A stretch of 23,265 nt of DNA. Source: Chitinophagaceae bacterium (GTDB lineage: Bacteria; Bacteroidota; Bacteroidia; Chitinophagales; Chitinophagaceae). The first letter of the stretch is position 1, and each line of letters opens with the position of its first letter. Below are positions 16,462 to 23,083 of the stretch, piece after piece. The notes beneath the pieces are model-generated. The model was given only the letters and a program-made list of their open reading frames with translations. It had not been told where the DNA came from and did not search any database. The stretch lies in the NCBI GenBank assembly GCA_025924755.1, contig JAICHT010000013.1, positions 1-23,265 on the forward strand, written 5' to 3'. The translations under genes were made by a program, and so were the position numbers.

Positions 16462-17130
16462 ATGAGCAGCTTAGACTTATTCTATAACTACAGAACCCGC
16501 ATGCAGCCCGACCCCGAAACACCGGGCACAGAACCGGAAACTGAGGAAGAAAAAGAAGAAAGAGCACAGATGGATACACAGATGCTCTATAAAAAACTGG
16601 AAAAGTATTTCTATCAAACCCGCAGTATTTACTTATGGGGCGTGGTAGACGATAAATCGGCAAAAGATATTGTCACCAAGCTTTTACTTTTGGAAGCCGA
16701 TGACCCCGGTAAGGAAATCAAATTTTTCATTAGCAGCCCTGGCGGCTCCGTTACCAGCGGAATGGTGATATACGATACGATGCGTATGCTAAAATCGCCG
16801 GTGAGCACTATTTGCATGGGCCTGGCAGCCTCTATGGGCAGCATATTGCTAAGCGGTGGCACAAAAGGCAAACGCTATATTTACCCGCATGGCGAAGTGA
16901 TGATCCATCAGCCTTCCTTAGGCGGCCATATACAGGGCGTTAGTGCAGATATGGAAATACACGCCGAGCAGATAAAAAGAACAAAGGATATGGGAGCGCA
17001 GCTACTTGCAGAAAACACCGGCCAAACCTTTGAAAAGATCAGGAAAGATTTTGAAAGAGATTATTGGATGGATGCTAAGCATGCTATAGAATATGGCATT
17101 GTAGACGAGATTATAGACAAGCTGTATTAA
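16462..17130 (+). CDS. clpP: ATP-dependent Clp protease proteolytic subunit, second copy
   Basis: 222 residues and clearly paralogous to the copy just upstream. Its triad is also complete: Ser124 in GLAASMGS, His149 in EVMIHQPS, Asp200 in ERDYW. The N-terminus is different, with a Pro/Glu-rich acidic stretch at about 16-36 (PDPETPGTEPETEEEKEE). The strand motif is SSPGGSVTSG, and HIQGVSADMEIHAEQI resembles the handle region. The paralogue spacing of 22 bases points to one mRNA and possible mixed or stacked rings, as known for two-ClpP systems in other phyla. Whether these two form a hetero-oligomer here is inference. Confidence 0.95.
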   Translation: MSSLDLFYNYRTRMQPDPETPGTEPETEEEKEERAQMDTQMLYKKLEKYFYQTRSIYLWGVVDDKSAKDIVTKLLLLEADDPGKEIKFFISSPGGSVTSGMVIYDTMRMLKSPVSTICMGLAASMGSILLSGGTKGKRYIYPHGEVMIHQPSLGGHIQGVSADMEIHAEQIKRTKDMGAQLLAENTGQTFEKIRKDFERDYWMDAKHAIEYGIVDEIIDKLY

Positions 17131-17142
17131 GATAGTTTAGGA

Positions 17143-17190
17143 GTTTAGTTATTGAGAAGTTTAGTTTATCCTACATCTCAACAACTAAAC
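17143..17190. repeat. Inverted repeat downstream of second clpP
   Basis: GTTTAGTTATTGAGA (17143-17157) and TCTCAACAACTAAAC (17176-17190) pair at 14 of 15 positions with an 18-base loop. GTTTAG also occurs at 17135 and 17159. No T run follows. It resembles the word-like extragenic repeats near the tRNA and after tig. Confidence 0.6.
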
Positions 17191-17229
17191 AGCTCAGCCC
17201 ATATCTTACAATACTTTCTTAAATAAAAT

Positions 17230-17265
17230 AAATACCGTTGCCAACCAACGGTATTTTTTATTTTT
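17230..17265 (+). terminator. Rho-independent terminator between second clpP and clpX
   Basis: AATACCGTTG (17231-17240) pairs perfectly with CAACGGTATT (17246-17255) across loop CCAAC; A17230/T17256 extends it to 11 bp. TTTTTATTTTT follows. It separates clpX from the clpP pair. Confidence 0.9.
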
Positions 17266-17266
17266 G
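17238..17266 (+). promoter_or_regulatory. clpX promoter embedded in the upstream terminator
   Basis: TTG (17238-17240), 18 bases, then TATTTTTG (17259-17266), an exact TAnnTTTG. The -33 box lies in the terminator stem and the -7 element is its T run. The clpX start is 64 bases downstream. Confidence 0.6.
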
Positions 17267-17330
17267 CATCAGGTACAATGCAGCTTTTCGTTGCTTTATT
17301 GATTCTTATTAATAACATTACTTATACTAC

Positions 17331-18575
17331 ATGGCAAAGAATATATTACATTGTTCCTTCTGCGGTCGTAATCGCGACGAAGTAAAAATTTTAATTGCAG
17401 GCCAGGAAGGGCATATATGCGAAAATTGCGTAGAGCATGCACGGGAAATTATAGATCAGGAATTGGTAGGCAGGGATGATAAAAACCCATCGGCTTCGTT
17501 TAAGCTAACGGTAAAAAAGCCTGTAGAAGTAAAAAAGTTTTTAGATGAATATGTAATTGGCCAGGATGAAGCTAAAAAGATTTTATCCGTAGCGGTTTAT
17601 AATCACTACAAACGGTTGCAATATAAAAGCACAGACGGACCGATGGATGATATTGAAATTGAAAAAAGCAATATCGTGATGGTAGGCGAAACCGGCACTG
17701 GCAAAACCTTACTGGCTAAAACCATATCCAAACTTTTAAATGTTCCTTTTACTATTGTAGACGCTACGGTTTTTACAGAAGCCGGTTATGTAGGCGAAGA
17801 TGTGGAAAGCATTTTAACCCGTTTATTGCAGGTATGTAACTATGATGTATCGGCTGCAGAACGCGGTATTGTATATATTGATGAAATAGATAAAATTGCC
17901 CGCAAAGGTGATAATCCTTCTATCACCCGCGATGTAAGCGGCGAAGGCGTACAGCAGGGAATGCTGAAACTGCTGGAAGGAACGGATGTATTGGTGCCCC
18001 CACAAGGCGGCCGCAAACATCCCGAGCAAAAGCTTATAAAAATAAATACGCAAAATATTTTGTTTATCTGCGGCGGCGCTTTTGATGGTATTGATAAAAT
18101 TATTGCCCGCAGGGTGCAAACCAATACTATCGGTTTTAATGTAGATAAAGACCAGCAGGAAAATATGAAGAAGAACCTGTTGCGTTACATCAATGCACAG
18201 GATTTAAAAGCCTTTGGATTAATACCCGAACTATTAGGCCGCCTGCCTGTAGTAACGCACTTAGAACCATTGGATGCAGTAACGCTGAGGGCGATATTAA
18301 CCCAACCTAAAAATGCATTGATCAAACAATACATCCGCTTGTTTGAACTGGAAGGTATTAAGCTGAGTATTGATGATGATGTGCTGGACTTTATGGTAGA
18401 AAAAGCGGTGGAATATAAGCTGGGTGCCCGCGGCTTACGCAGTATATGCGAAGGCATATTGACCGATGCTATGTTTGAACTGCCATCATCAAAAGAAAAG
18501 TTTTTTACCGTAGACCTGGAATATGCCAAACGCAAATTTGATAAGAGCAAATTGAGCTTATTGAAAGTAGCATAA
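17331..18575 (+). CDS. clpX: ATP-dependent Clp protease ATP-binding subunit ClpX
   Basis: 414 residues. The N-terminal zinc-binding domain has Cys8, Cys11, Cys30 and Cys33 (HCSFCGRN; GHICENC). The AAA+ module has Walker A GETGTGKT at 119-126, the pore loop GYVGE at 152-156, Walker B IVYIDEIDKIA at 180-190, the RKH loop at 228-230, the IGF loop that docks into ClpP at 267-269 (NTIGFN), the arginine-bearing GRLPVV, and sensor-2 GARGLRSI. All parts for unfolding and ClpP docking are present. It has its own promoter and follows the two clpP genes after a terminator. Confidence 0.97.
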   Translation: MAKNILHCSFCGRNRDEVKILIAGQEGHICENCVEHAREIIDQELVGRDDKNPSASFKLTVKKPVEVKKFLDEYVIGQDEAKKILSVAVYNHYKRLQYKSTDGPMDDIEIEKSNIVMVGETGTGKTLLAKTISKLLNVPFTIVDATVFTEAGYVGEDVESILTRLLQVCNYDVSAAERGIVYIDEIDKIARKGDNPSITRDVSGEGVQQGMLKLLEGTDVLVPPQGGRKHPEQKLIKINTQNILFICGGAFDGIDKIIARRVQTNTIGFNVDKDQQENMKKNLLRYINAQDLKAFGLIPELLGRLPVVTHLEPLDAVTLRAILTQPKNALIKQYIRLFELEGIKLSIDDDVLDFMVEKAVEYKLGARGLRSICEGILTDAMFELPSSKEKFFTVDLEYAKRKFDKSKLSLLKVA

Positions 18576-18598
18576 TGTTGATGTCAGAAAAATGTTGG

Positions 18599-18643
18599 TT
18601 GTTGTTCGAGGTTCGTTGGTCGAAAACGAATAACATACAACAA
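18599..18643 (+). repeat. Nested hairpin downstream of clpX
   Basis: TTGTTGT (18599-18605) pairs with ACAACAA (18637-18643); inside it TTCGTT (18612-18617) pairs with AACGAA (18625-18630). No T run follows. It may fold the 3' end of clpX mRNA, or be another copy of the extragenic repeats. Confidence 0.45.
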
Positions 18644-18701
18644 GGTATTCATCATTAACCATTCACAATTCACACAATTTAATAACTTAAAATACATACA
18701 C

Positions 18702-18896
18702 ATGTTTGGAAATATGTTTGGCGGTGGCCAGGAAAATATGGGGTCACAGGTAACCGAATTGATAGAGCGGTTGAAATCGGAAGCAAACCTAAGCGATGAA
18801 CAGGCGCAGCAGGTAATGGAAACCATCAAGAATTACGTGGTAGAGAAATACCCAATGCTGCAAGGCGCTGTCAGCAGTATGTTTGGCGGCCAATAA
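18702..18896 (+). CDS. Small hypothetical protein with Met/Phe/Gly-rich ends
   Basis: 64 residues. MFGNMFGGG at the start and SSMFGGQ at the end flank a helical centre (VTELIERLKSEANLSDEQAQQVMETIKNYVVEKYP). No signal peptide, membrane helix or catalytic motif. The centre resembles small helical-bundle proteins, but I cannot name a family. The matching FGG ends may be adhesive or flexible. It begins 126 bases after clpX behind a hairpin and is followed by a strong terminator, so it is a real short transcription unit. Function unknown. Confidence 0.75.
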   Translation: MFGNMFGGGQENMGSQVTELIERLKSEANLSDEQAQQVMETIKNYVVEKYPMLQGAVSSMFGGQ

Positions 18897-18936
18897 TAGC
18901 GTCTGTGCTTCTTTACCGATAGAATAAATAAATGCT

Positions 18937-18969
18937 AAGTTTAGATACAAATGTGTCTAAACTTTTTTT
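18937..18969 (+). terminator. Rho-independent terminator after small FGG protein
   Basis: AAGTTTAGATAC (18937-18948) pairs with GTGTCTAAACTT (18953-18964), 12 bp with one G-T wobble, loop AAAT, then TTTTT. The next gene is on the opposite strand. Confidence 0.9.
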
Positions 18970-19089
18970 ATATCTGTTCCTATTGATTACTTCAATAATT
19001 GATATGGGTTCTAAAGCCTAAGGAAGCTCCAAATACTATATCGGCTTCTCTCGTAAAAAGAAAGGCATAAATGAAAATAATCTTAACTC

Positions 19090-19548
19090 CTATTCAAATT
19101 GAAATGTAGCGTATTTACCGTTCTGCCGGTACGTTTCAGTAATGGATAATGGGTTTGCCCAATCCAGGTGAATCAGTTTATTTAATCCATTAGTAAGGCT
19201 GCTAAAACTTTCAGGCTTGGAGAAATAAAGGTTGGCTCCTTCCTCGTATGCCCTTGCAATATGGGCAGGATATAAAGAATTGGTGTACATAACTACGGGG
19301 AGCTTTTCATTACCGTTTTGCCGGATGGCTTTTAGCCAATAAAACCCATCATGACACGGCATATTAATATCCAAAAGCACAATATCAAAGGACTGCTCTT
19401 TGTACTTTAAAACATCTTCGTAACTGCTAAGATAATGAACTTTGATCTCAGGGTCTATTTCCTGTATGGCTTCACAAACTATATCAAAATCATCCTTATC
19501 ATCATCAATAACTAAAATCGAATGCACCATCCCTCCTTCCAAAGCCAT
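19090..19548 (-). CDS. Single-domain response regulator
   Basis: 152 residues, one receiver domain and no output domain. Counting from ATG 19548: acidic pocket DDDKDD at 15-20, phospho-acceptor Asp60 in IVLLDINMP, switch Thr89 in MYTNS, and Lys111 in FSKP. A second ATG at 19530 (MVHSILVIDDD) would give a more usual N-terminus; the ATG at 19548 adds six residues. Proteins of this kind pass phosphate onward or bind a partner. It follows the PAS histidine kinase on the same strand, 101 bases away, and has a promoter-like element of its own, so it is probably the cognate regulator but could be expressed separately. Confidence 0.9.
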   Translation of the reverse strand: MALEGGMVHSILVIDDDKDDFDIVCEAIQEIDPEIKVHYLSSYEDVLKYKEQSFDIVLLDINMPCHDGFYWLKAIRQNGNEKLPVVMYTNSLYPAHIARAYEEGANLYFSKPESFSSLTNGLNKLIHLDWANPLSITETYRQNGKYATFQFE

Positions 19549-19573
19549 AATCCTTTCTATTTAGTGATTGGTA

Positions 19574-19604
19574 CAAAATTAACAACTTCTCCTAATTTGC
19601 AGAA
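19574..19604 (-). promoter_or_regulatory. Promoter of response regulator
   Basis: On the minus strand, TCTG, 18 bases, then TAATTTTG (19574-19581), an exact TAnnTTTG; the -33 box matches TTTG at three of four bases. It is 25 bases before the regulator start at 19548. Confidence 0.5.
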
Positions 19605-19649
19605 CGGTAATTACGAGGTGATATGCAGCGATACTAATTGGTATATCAT

Positions 19650-20834
19650 TTACCTGGTGGTTTGAAAGAGGGGTAATAAAACAGTAATCCTTGTATATTC
19701 ATTTATCCTGCTATCCGCTTCGATGAGCCCAAAATGATTGGTTGCCACTTTTTTACTTAGGGCTAATCCTAATCCATGCCCTTCCGTATCATGCAGCTTT
19801 CTAAAAAGATCAAAAATATATTCCTTAAAGGCCGGGTCGAAACCAATGCCTTTATCTGTAATCTCCAGCTTTATAAAATCTTCATACTTATACTTGTGCT
19901 CCACAGACCTGAAGATGTTTTGCTTGAGTGCGGTAGCGGTTATGGTTACTTCGGCCTTTTCATCCTTTTTAAATTTTATAGCATTGGATAAAATATGATA
20001 TAGCAGTAATTGAATTTGCTCGGCGTCTGCTTCCAGCGAAGGTAATTTCACCATATGCAAGTTCAACAGATCGGCATTTAGTTCCTGCCGCAACTGCGCT
20101 GCCGCTTTTTCCGCTAAATCATTCAGGTCAATATGGGTAAAATGGCTCGGAGTATTGTCTAACCACACATATTGCTGCAGGCCGGTAACTACTACCCGCA
20201 TCTGTTTAGTGGCCCTTGCGAGTTTGAGGATATTAGGTTGAGCCTTATCGTTTATTCTTTCGGAGTAGATTAAAATTTTCCGGAGCGGTTCTTTTAAACT
20301 ATGGGTTACTACGTGGTTCAGTTGCTTCAGTTCGCTGTTTTGCTTATTTACCAATTGTATCTGTGCATCCAATCGTTCGGTATGCTGTTGCAGATCGGCT
20401 TTAGCTTTCAGTAATTCCGAATTTTCCTGCAATGCTTTTTCGGCTACGTTTTTTGCAGCCACTAATTCATCTTCAAATTTCTTTCGGTTGGGAACGGTAA
20501 TGAAAGCGCAACTGGTAAAAAGCTTTCCGCCATGTTCTTCTCTTTTTGCATTTAACAATACAGGCAGGTGCTGCCCCTTGTTCGTAAGCAATGATAGAAA
20601 AATTTCTTCGGCATGCCCCTGCATTTTTACCAATGGAAAAAAATGCGTCTGGTAAAAGATGCGTGTAGACAAGGTAAAAATACTTTCTACGTTCCTGTCT
20701 TTTAATGCTTCTTTATCATATCCCAATAACTTACAAAACGTCTCATTAAAAACGAAGATTTTTCCATCATCAAAGAAGGAGAAATAGCCACAGGGGGCGT
20801 TTTCAAAAAATTCGTTTAGCATGCTATCAGCCAA
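19650..20834 (-). CDS. Soluble PAS-domain sensor histidine kinase, partner of RsbQ-like hydrolase
   Basis: 394 residues with no membrane segment or signal peptide. A PAS domain covers about 5-115 (NEFFENAPCGYFSFFDDGKI; FNETFCKLLGYDKEALK), a coiled coil about 120-172, then the kinase core. The H box reads THSLKEPLRKI with His178; the usual Asp after His is Ser. N box ILSNAIKF with Asn284, G1 ITDKGIGFD at 325-333, F box EYIFDLFRKL, and G2 GHGLGLALSKK at 352-362 are all present. So it should autophosphorylate. Its start overlaps the end of the hydrolase gene by 8 bases, implying translational coupling. The PAS, coiled coil, output order is like that of Bacillus RsbP, but with a kinase in place of a PP2C phosphatase. 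Confidence 0.93.
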   Translation of the reverse strand: MADSMLNEFFENAPCGYFSFFDDGKIFVFNETFCKLLGYDKEALKDRNVESIFTLSTRIFYQTHFFPLVKMQGHAEEIFLSLLTNKGQHLPVLLNAKREEHGGKLFTSCAFITVPNRKKFEDELVAAKNVAEKALQENSELLKAKADLQQHTERLDAQIQLVNKQNSELKQLNHVVTHSLKEPLRKILIYSERINDKAQPNILKLARATKQMRVVVTGLQQYVWLDNTPSHFTHIDLNDLAEKAAAQLRQELNADLLNLHMVKLPSLEADAEQIQLLLYHILSNAIKFKKDEKAEVTITATALKQNIFRSVEHKYKYEDFIKLEITDKGIGFDPAFKEYIFDLFRKLHDTEGHGLGLALSKKVATNHFGLIEADSRINEYTRITVLLPLFQTTR

Positions 20835-21624
20835 GGTACTCTTTTATGTACATAATCGTTTCTTCCGGCTCGCTCATATGCGGACAGTGGCCTTTTGCCT
20901 TCATCAATTTAAAGGTGCTGTTTGATAGGTTTTCCTGGAGGTAGTTGCCTACTTCAACAGGCGCAATAATGTCTTCGGAGCATTGAAGAATTAAAGAAGG
21001 AACTTTTAATTTAAAAAGGTCCTTTCGGTTATCCGAGAAAAAAGTGGCTTTGGCAAACTGGCTGGCAATTACAGGATCAGTACTGCAAAAGCTTTCGGTA
21101 AGTTCCTGCCCCAATTCGGGACGGTCAGCATTACCCATTATATTAGGAGCCAGAAAATTGGCCCAGCCAATGTAGTTTCTTTCCATCGTTTCAAGCAGTT
21201 CTTCAATATCTTTTCTTTCAAAGCCACCTATATAATCCGCATCATTTATATAACAGGGAGAAGGCCCTACCATTATTAAATTGCTGAAATATTCCGGTTT
21301 TTCTACAGCCGCTAAAAGTCCAACCATACTGCTAACAGAATGACCCACAAAAATAGTATCCTGTAATTCCAATGCTTCACAAACGTCCAGTACATCCTGC
21401 GCATAGCCGTGCAGCGAACTATAGCGCTCGGCATTATAGCTCGTCCTATCCGATTTTCCCGCACCTACATAATCAAACAACACAATACGATAGTCCTCTT
21501 CAAAGGCGGGTGTTATATAGCGCCACATATTCTGATCGCAGCCAAAGCCGTGTGCAAACAACATAGGTTGCGTGCCGTTACCAAAAACTTTGACATTATT
21601 TCGAACCAGGATATTCTTTTGCAT
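20827..21624 (-). CDS. RsbQ-like alpha/beta hydrolase
   Basis: 265 residues, the length of Bacillus RsbQ (about 269), and the sequence follows RsbQ closely as I remember it: FAHGFGCDQNMW at 23-34, FEEDYRIVLFDYVGAGKSD at 41-59, GYAQDVLDVCEALEL at 73-87, MVGPSPCYINDADY at 118-131, and FCSTDPVIASQFAKATFFSD at 179-198. The catalytic triad is Ser96 in VGHSVS, Asp218 in CSEDIIAP and His246 in KGHCPHMS. It also belongs to the family of the plant receptors KAI2 and D14. RsbQ is needed for RsbP activation in Bacillus, probably by handling a small hydrophobic ligand. No signal peptide, so cytoplasmic. It overlaps the PAS kinase gene. Confidence 0.93.
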   Translation of the reverse strand: MQKNILVRNNVKVFGNGTQPMLFAHGFGCDQNMWRYITPAFEEDYRIVLFDYVGAGKSDRTSYNAERYSSLHGYAQDVLDVCEALELQDTIFVGHSVSSMVGLLAAVEKPEYFSNLIMVGPSPCYINDADYIGGFERKDIEELLETMERNYIGWANFLAPNIMGNADRPELGQELTESFCSTDPVIASQFAKATFFSDNRKDLFKLKVPSLILQCSEDIIAPVEVGNYLQENLSNSTFKLMKAKGHCPHMSEPEETIMYIKEYLG

Positions 21625-21829
21625 ACAACTATTCTTTTAAAATAACTTACCCAACTTTTACTTGTAGGTGGCACTACCAGTAAAGGTAAGGGCTAAAGGA
21701 TTTTAAAAGTGGTGGGAAATTTAAAGAACTATTCTTTGCAACTATGTAGTGTAAATAGCATTAGAGCATGGCAGACTTTTTGAGCAATTTTGCTGAATGA
21801 TGGTAGCAATACCGTTTACCCAATTAAAT

Positions 21830-21839
21830 AAAGGAGGTG
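21830..21839 (+). promoter_or_regulatory. Strong Shine-Dalgarno sequence of the DUF6582-like gene
   Basis: AAAGGAGGTG is a full match to the anti-Shine-Dalgarno tail, with GGAGG ending 6 bases before ATG 21844. No other gene in the window has such a site with proper spacing, which is normal for Bacteroidota, where the 16S tail is hidden in the ribosome. Confidence 0.85.
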
Positions 21840-21843
21840 TATA

Positions 21844-22143
21844 ATGGCAAAAACAACATGGAAACCACAAACAACACATGGTGAGCTAAGTACGAAGGAA
21901 AAAGATAATTTACCCGAAAGTGTTTTCGCTTTTCCGAAACAGCGTAAAGAACCTATTACCGATGCTTCTCACGTTAAAAATGCACTGGCCCGGTTTGACC
22001 AGGTAAAAGATGTATCCGACGAGGACCGCGATGTAGCATTTGCCAATATTAAAAAAGCTGCCGAACATTACGGCATTGATATTAAAGAGAAAGACTGGCA
22101 CGAACTGGGCAAAGCGCCGCATACTAAAAATGCATCGAAGTAG
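21844..22143 (+). CDS. Small soluble protein, DUF6582-like
   Basis: 99 residues. The central pattern ESVFAFPKQRKEPITDASHV, then KNALARFDQVKDVSDEDRDVAFANIKKAA and HYGIDIKEKDWHEL, fits the small DUF6582 family, found both in phage or mobile contexts and on chromosomes of many phyla; the family name is from memory. No catalytic motif, signal peptide or membrane helix. It is charged and likely helical. It is divergent from the RsbQ-like gene with 219 bases between them. The perfect Shine-Dalgarno sequence is unlike every neighbour and suggests either recent acquisition or special translational control. Function unknown. Confidence 0.8.
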   Translation: MAKTTWKPQTTHGELSTKEKDNLPESVFAFPKQRKEPITDASHVKNALARFDQVKDVSDEDRDVAFANIKKAAEHYGIDIKEKDWHELGKAPHTKNASK

Positions 22144-22155
22144 GCGCATATCAAT

Positions 22156-22200
22156 TACATACTCTGGTTGTGACCTTCGCTAATACAACCGGAGTATGTA
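22156..22200. repeat. 16-bp hairpin after DUF6582-like gene
   Basis: Bases 22156-22171 pair with 22185-22200 along 16 bp with one T-G wobble (left arm TACATACTCTGGTTGT), around a 13-base loop. It sits 12 bases after the stop and between convergent genes. There is no T run on either side, so it could be a transcript-end stabiliser or a factor-dependent end. Confidence 0.75.
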
Positions 22201-22260
22201 TATACCCAGCCTTTGCTTTTTATAAGACATTCAACGGAAACCCAAACTGCATCGCTGCAC

Positions 22261-22449
22261 TTAGTGAACTAAGGTAGTATTTACGCTTGCCGGTAATGGA
22301 ATTATTACCGTGTCTGTTTTATTTTTACTTTGTATGAAACGCACAGTTTCCAATGTCTTGGAGTTGCCTGTATCTTCATACAACCTCTCTTTTGTGCAGG
22401 AGAGCAATACCACGCTTAAGAACATTAATATCGTAAACAAGTAACGCAT
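22261..22449 (-). CDS. Small lipoprotein, hypothetical
   Basis: 62 residues from ATG 22449: MRYLFTILMFLSVVLLSCTKE is a classical lipoprotein signal with lipobox LLSC at residues 15-18, giving a mature chain of about 45 residues anchored at Cys18. The mature part is polar (ERLYEDTGNSKTLETVRFIQ) and ends in a beta-like DTVIIPLPASVNTTLVH. A longer frame from 22500 adds 17 charged residues before the signal and is rejected. Converges with the DUF6582-like gene across the 16-bp hairpin. It may be a stand-alone small lipoprotein or a truncated larger one; no family is recognised. Confidence 0.65.
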   Translation of the reverse strand: MRYLFTILMFLSVVLLSCTKERLYEDTGNSKTLETVRFIQSKNKTDTVIIPLPASVNTTLVH

Positions 22450-22594
22450 AACGTACAAGTTTTTAATGATCGTTTCTTTTTGTGGATACTTCCACCGCAA
22501 GGCGTAGTTGGCCTTAGCGGATCACTTATAAGGTGTTACCTCTTAACATAATCACCTTTTACATTTGTACTTACAATACATTATTTTTTTTCTC

Positions 22595-22624
22595 TTTGCT
22601 GACTTACCTCCATTTTTATATTCG
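22595..22624 (+). promoter_or_regulatory. Promoter-like element, plus strand
   Basis: TTTG (22595-22598), 18 bases, TATATTCG (22617-22624): the same form and spacing as the rplS promoter. Transcription would begin near 22631 into the region without a clear gene. Confidence 0.4.
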
Positions 22625-22957
22625 GTTAAGCATATACAAGCTCAATGCAAAAAACAGATGAAGCTGAAAGATTGACGCTTTATTTGCCAGTTTTTCAAAG
22701 TTCTGGTTTCATGTAATGCAATATTTTCAGGAAAGCTGTATTTATCTTTTACGGGGCGTATTTCTCGAAGAGGATATAGCTGAAAACTTAAAGAAAAGAT
22801 TTGATTGAGATTGTACATTGCAACTTTAAGCAAGACACAAGTCAGCTATGCGGCAAAGACTTGCGCCAGAAATGCTATGCATCACAGGCCTTGCGAATCC
22901 TGAAAAATTGCAATTACATTTTAAATAATTATTTTAACTTTATATACAAGGTTTCTT

Positions 22958-22987
22958 CAAAGATATTACTCATCTAAATACTTCAAA
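22958..22987 (-). promoter_or_regulatory. Promoter-like element, minus strand
   Basis: On the minus strand, TTTG (22984-22987), 18 bases, then TATCTTTG (22958-22965): a full match to the consensus, the best in the window. A transcript would start near 22951 and run left through the region without a clear gene. Confidence 0.5.
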
Positions 22988-23083
22988 GAATAACGGTAAT
23001 TAAAAATTGATTAGATTCAGCTTCTTCTATAATCTATGGAAACGCTAAGGGGTTGTATTTCTTCACCTTAAAATAGATCAAAA

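Larger units (their letters stand above)
22450..23083. other. Long stretch without a convincing gene
   Basis: 634 bases. It contains plus elements TACATTTG (22560-22567) and the promoter at 22595-22624, and a minus promoter at 22958-22987. Short plus ORFs at 22645-22716, 22716-22808 (joined by TAATG) and 22848-22928 lie here, the last two in one frame broken by stops. A minus frame at 22642-22833 of 63 residues has no recognisable motif. AAGGTG/CACCTT (about 22530-22558) is a weak inverted repeat. It may be a decayed gene, a small-RNA locus, or both. Confidence 0.5.

Noticed and set aside
22450..22500. Longer start of the small lipoprotein
   Set aside because: It would put 17 charged residues before the signal peptide, which starts properly at ATG 22449.
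22642..22833. 63-codon minus frame
   Set aside because: No motif or signal; kept only as part of the undefined region with a minus promoter upstream.
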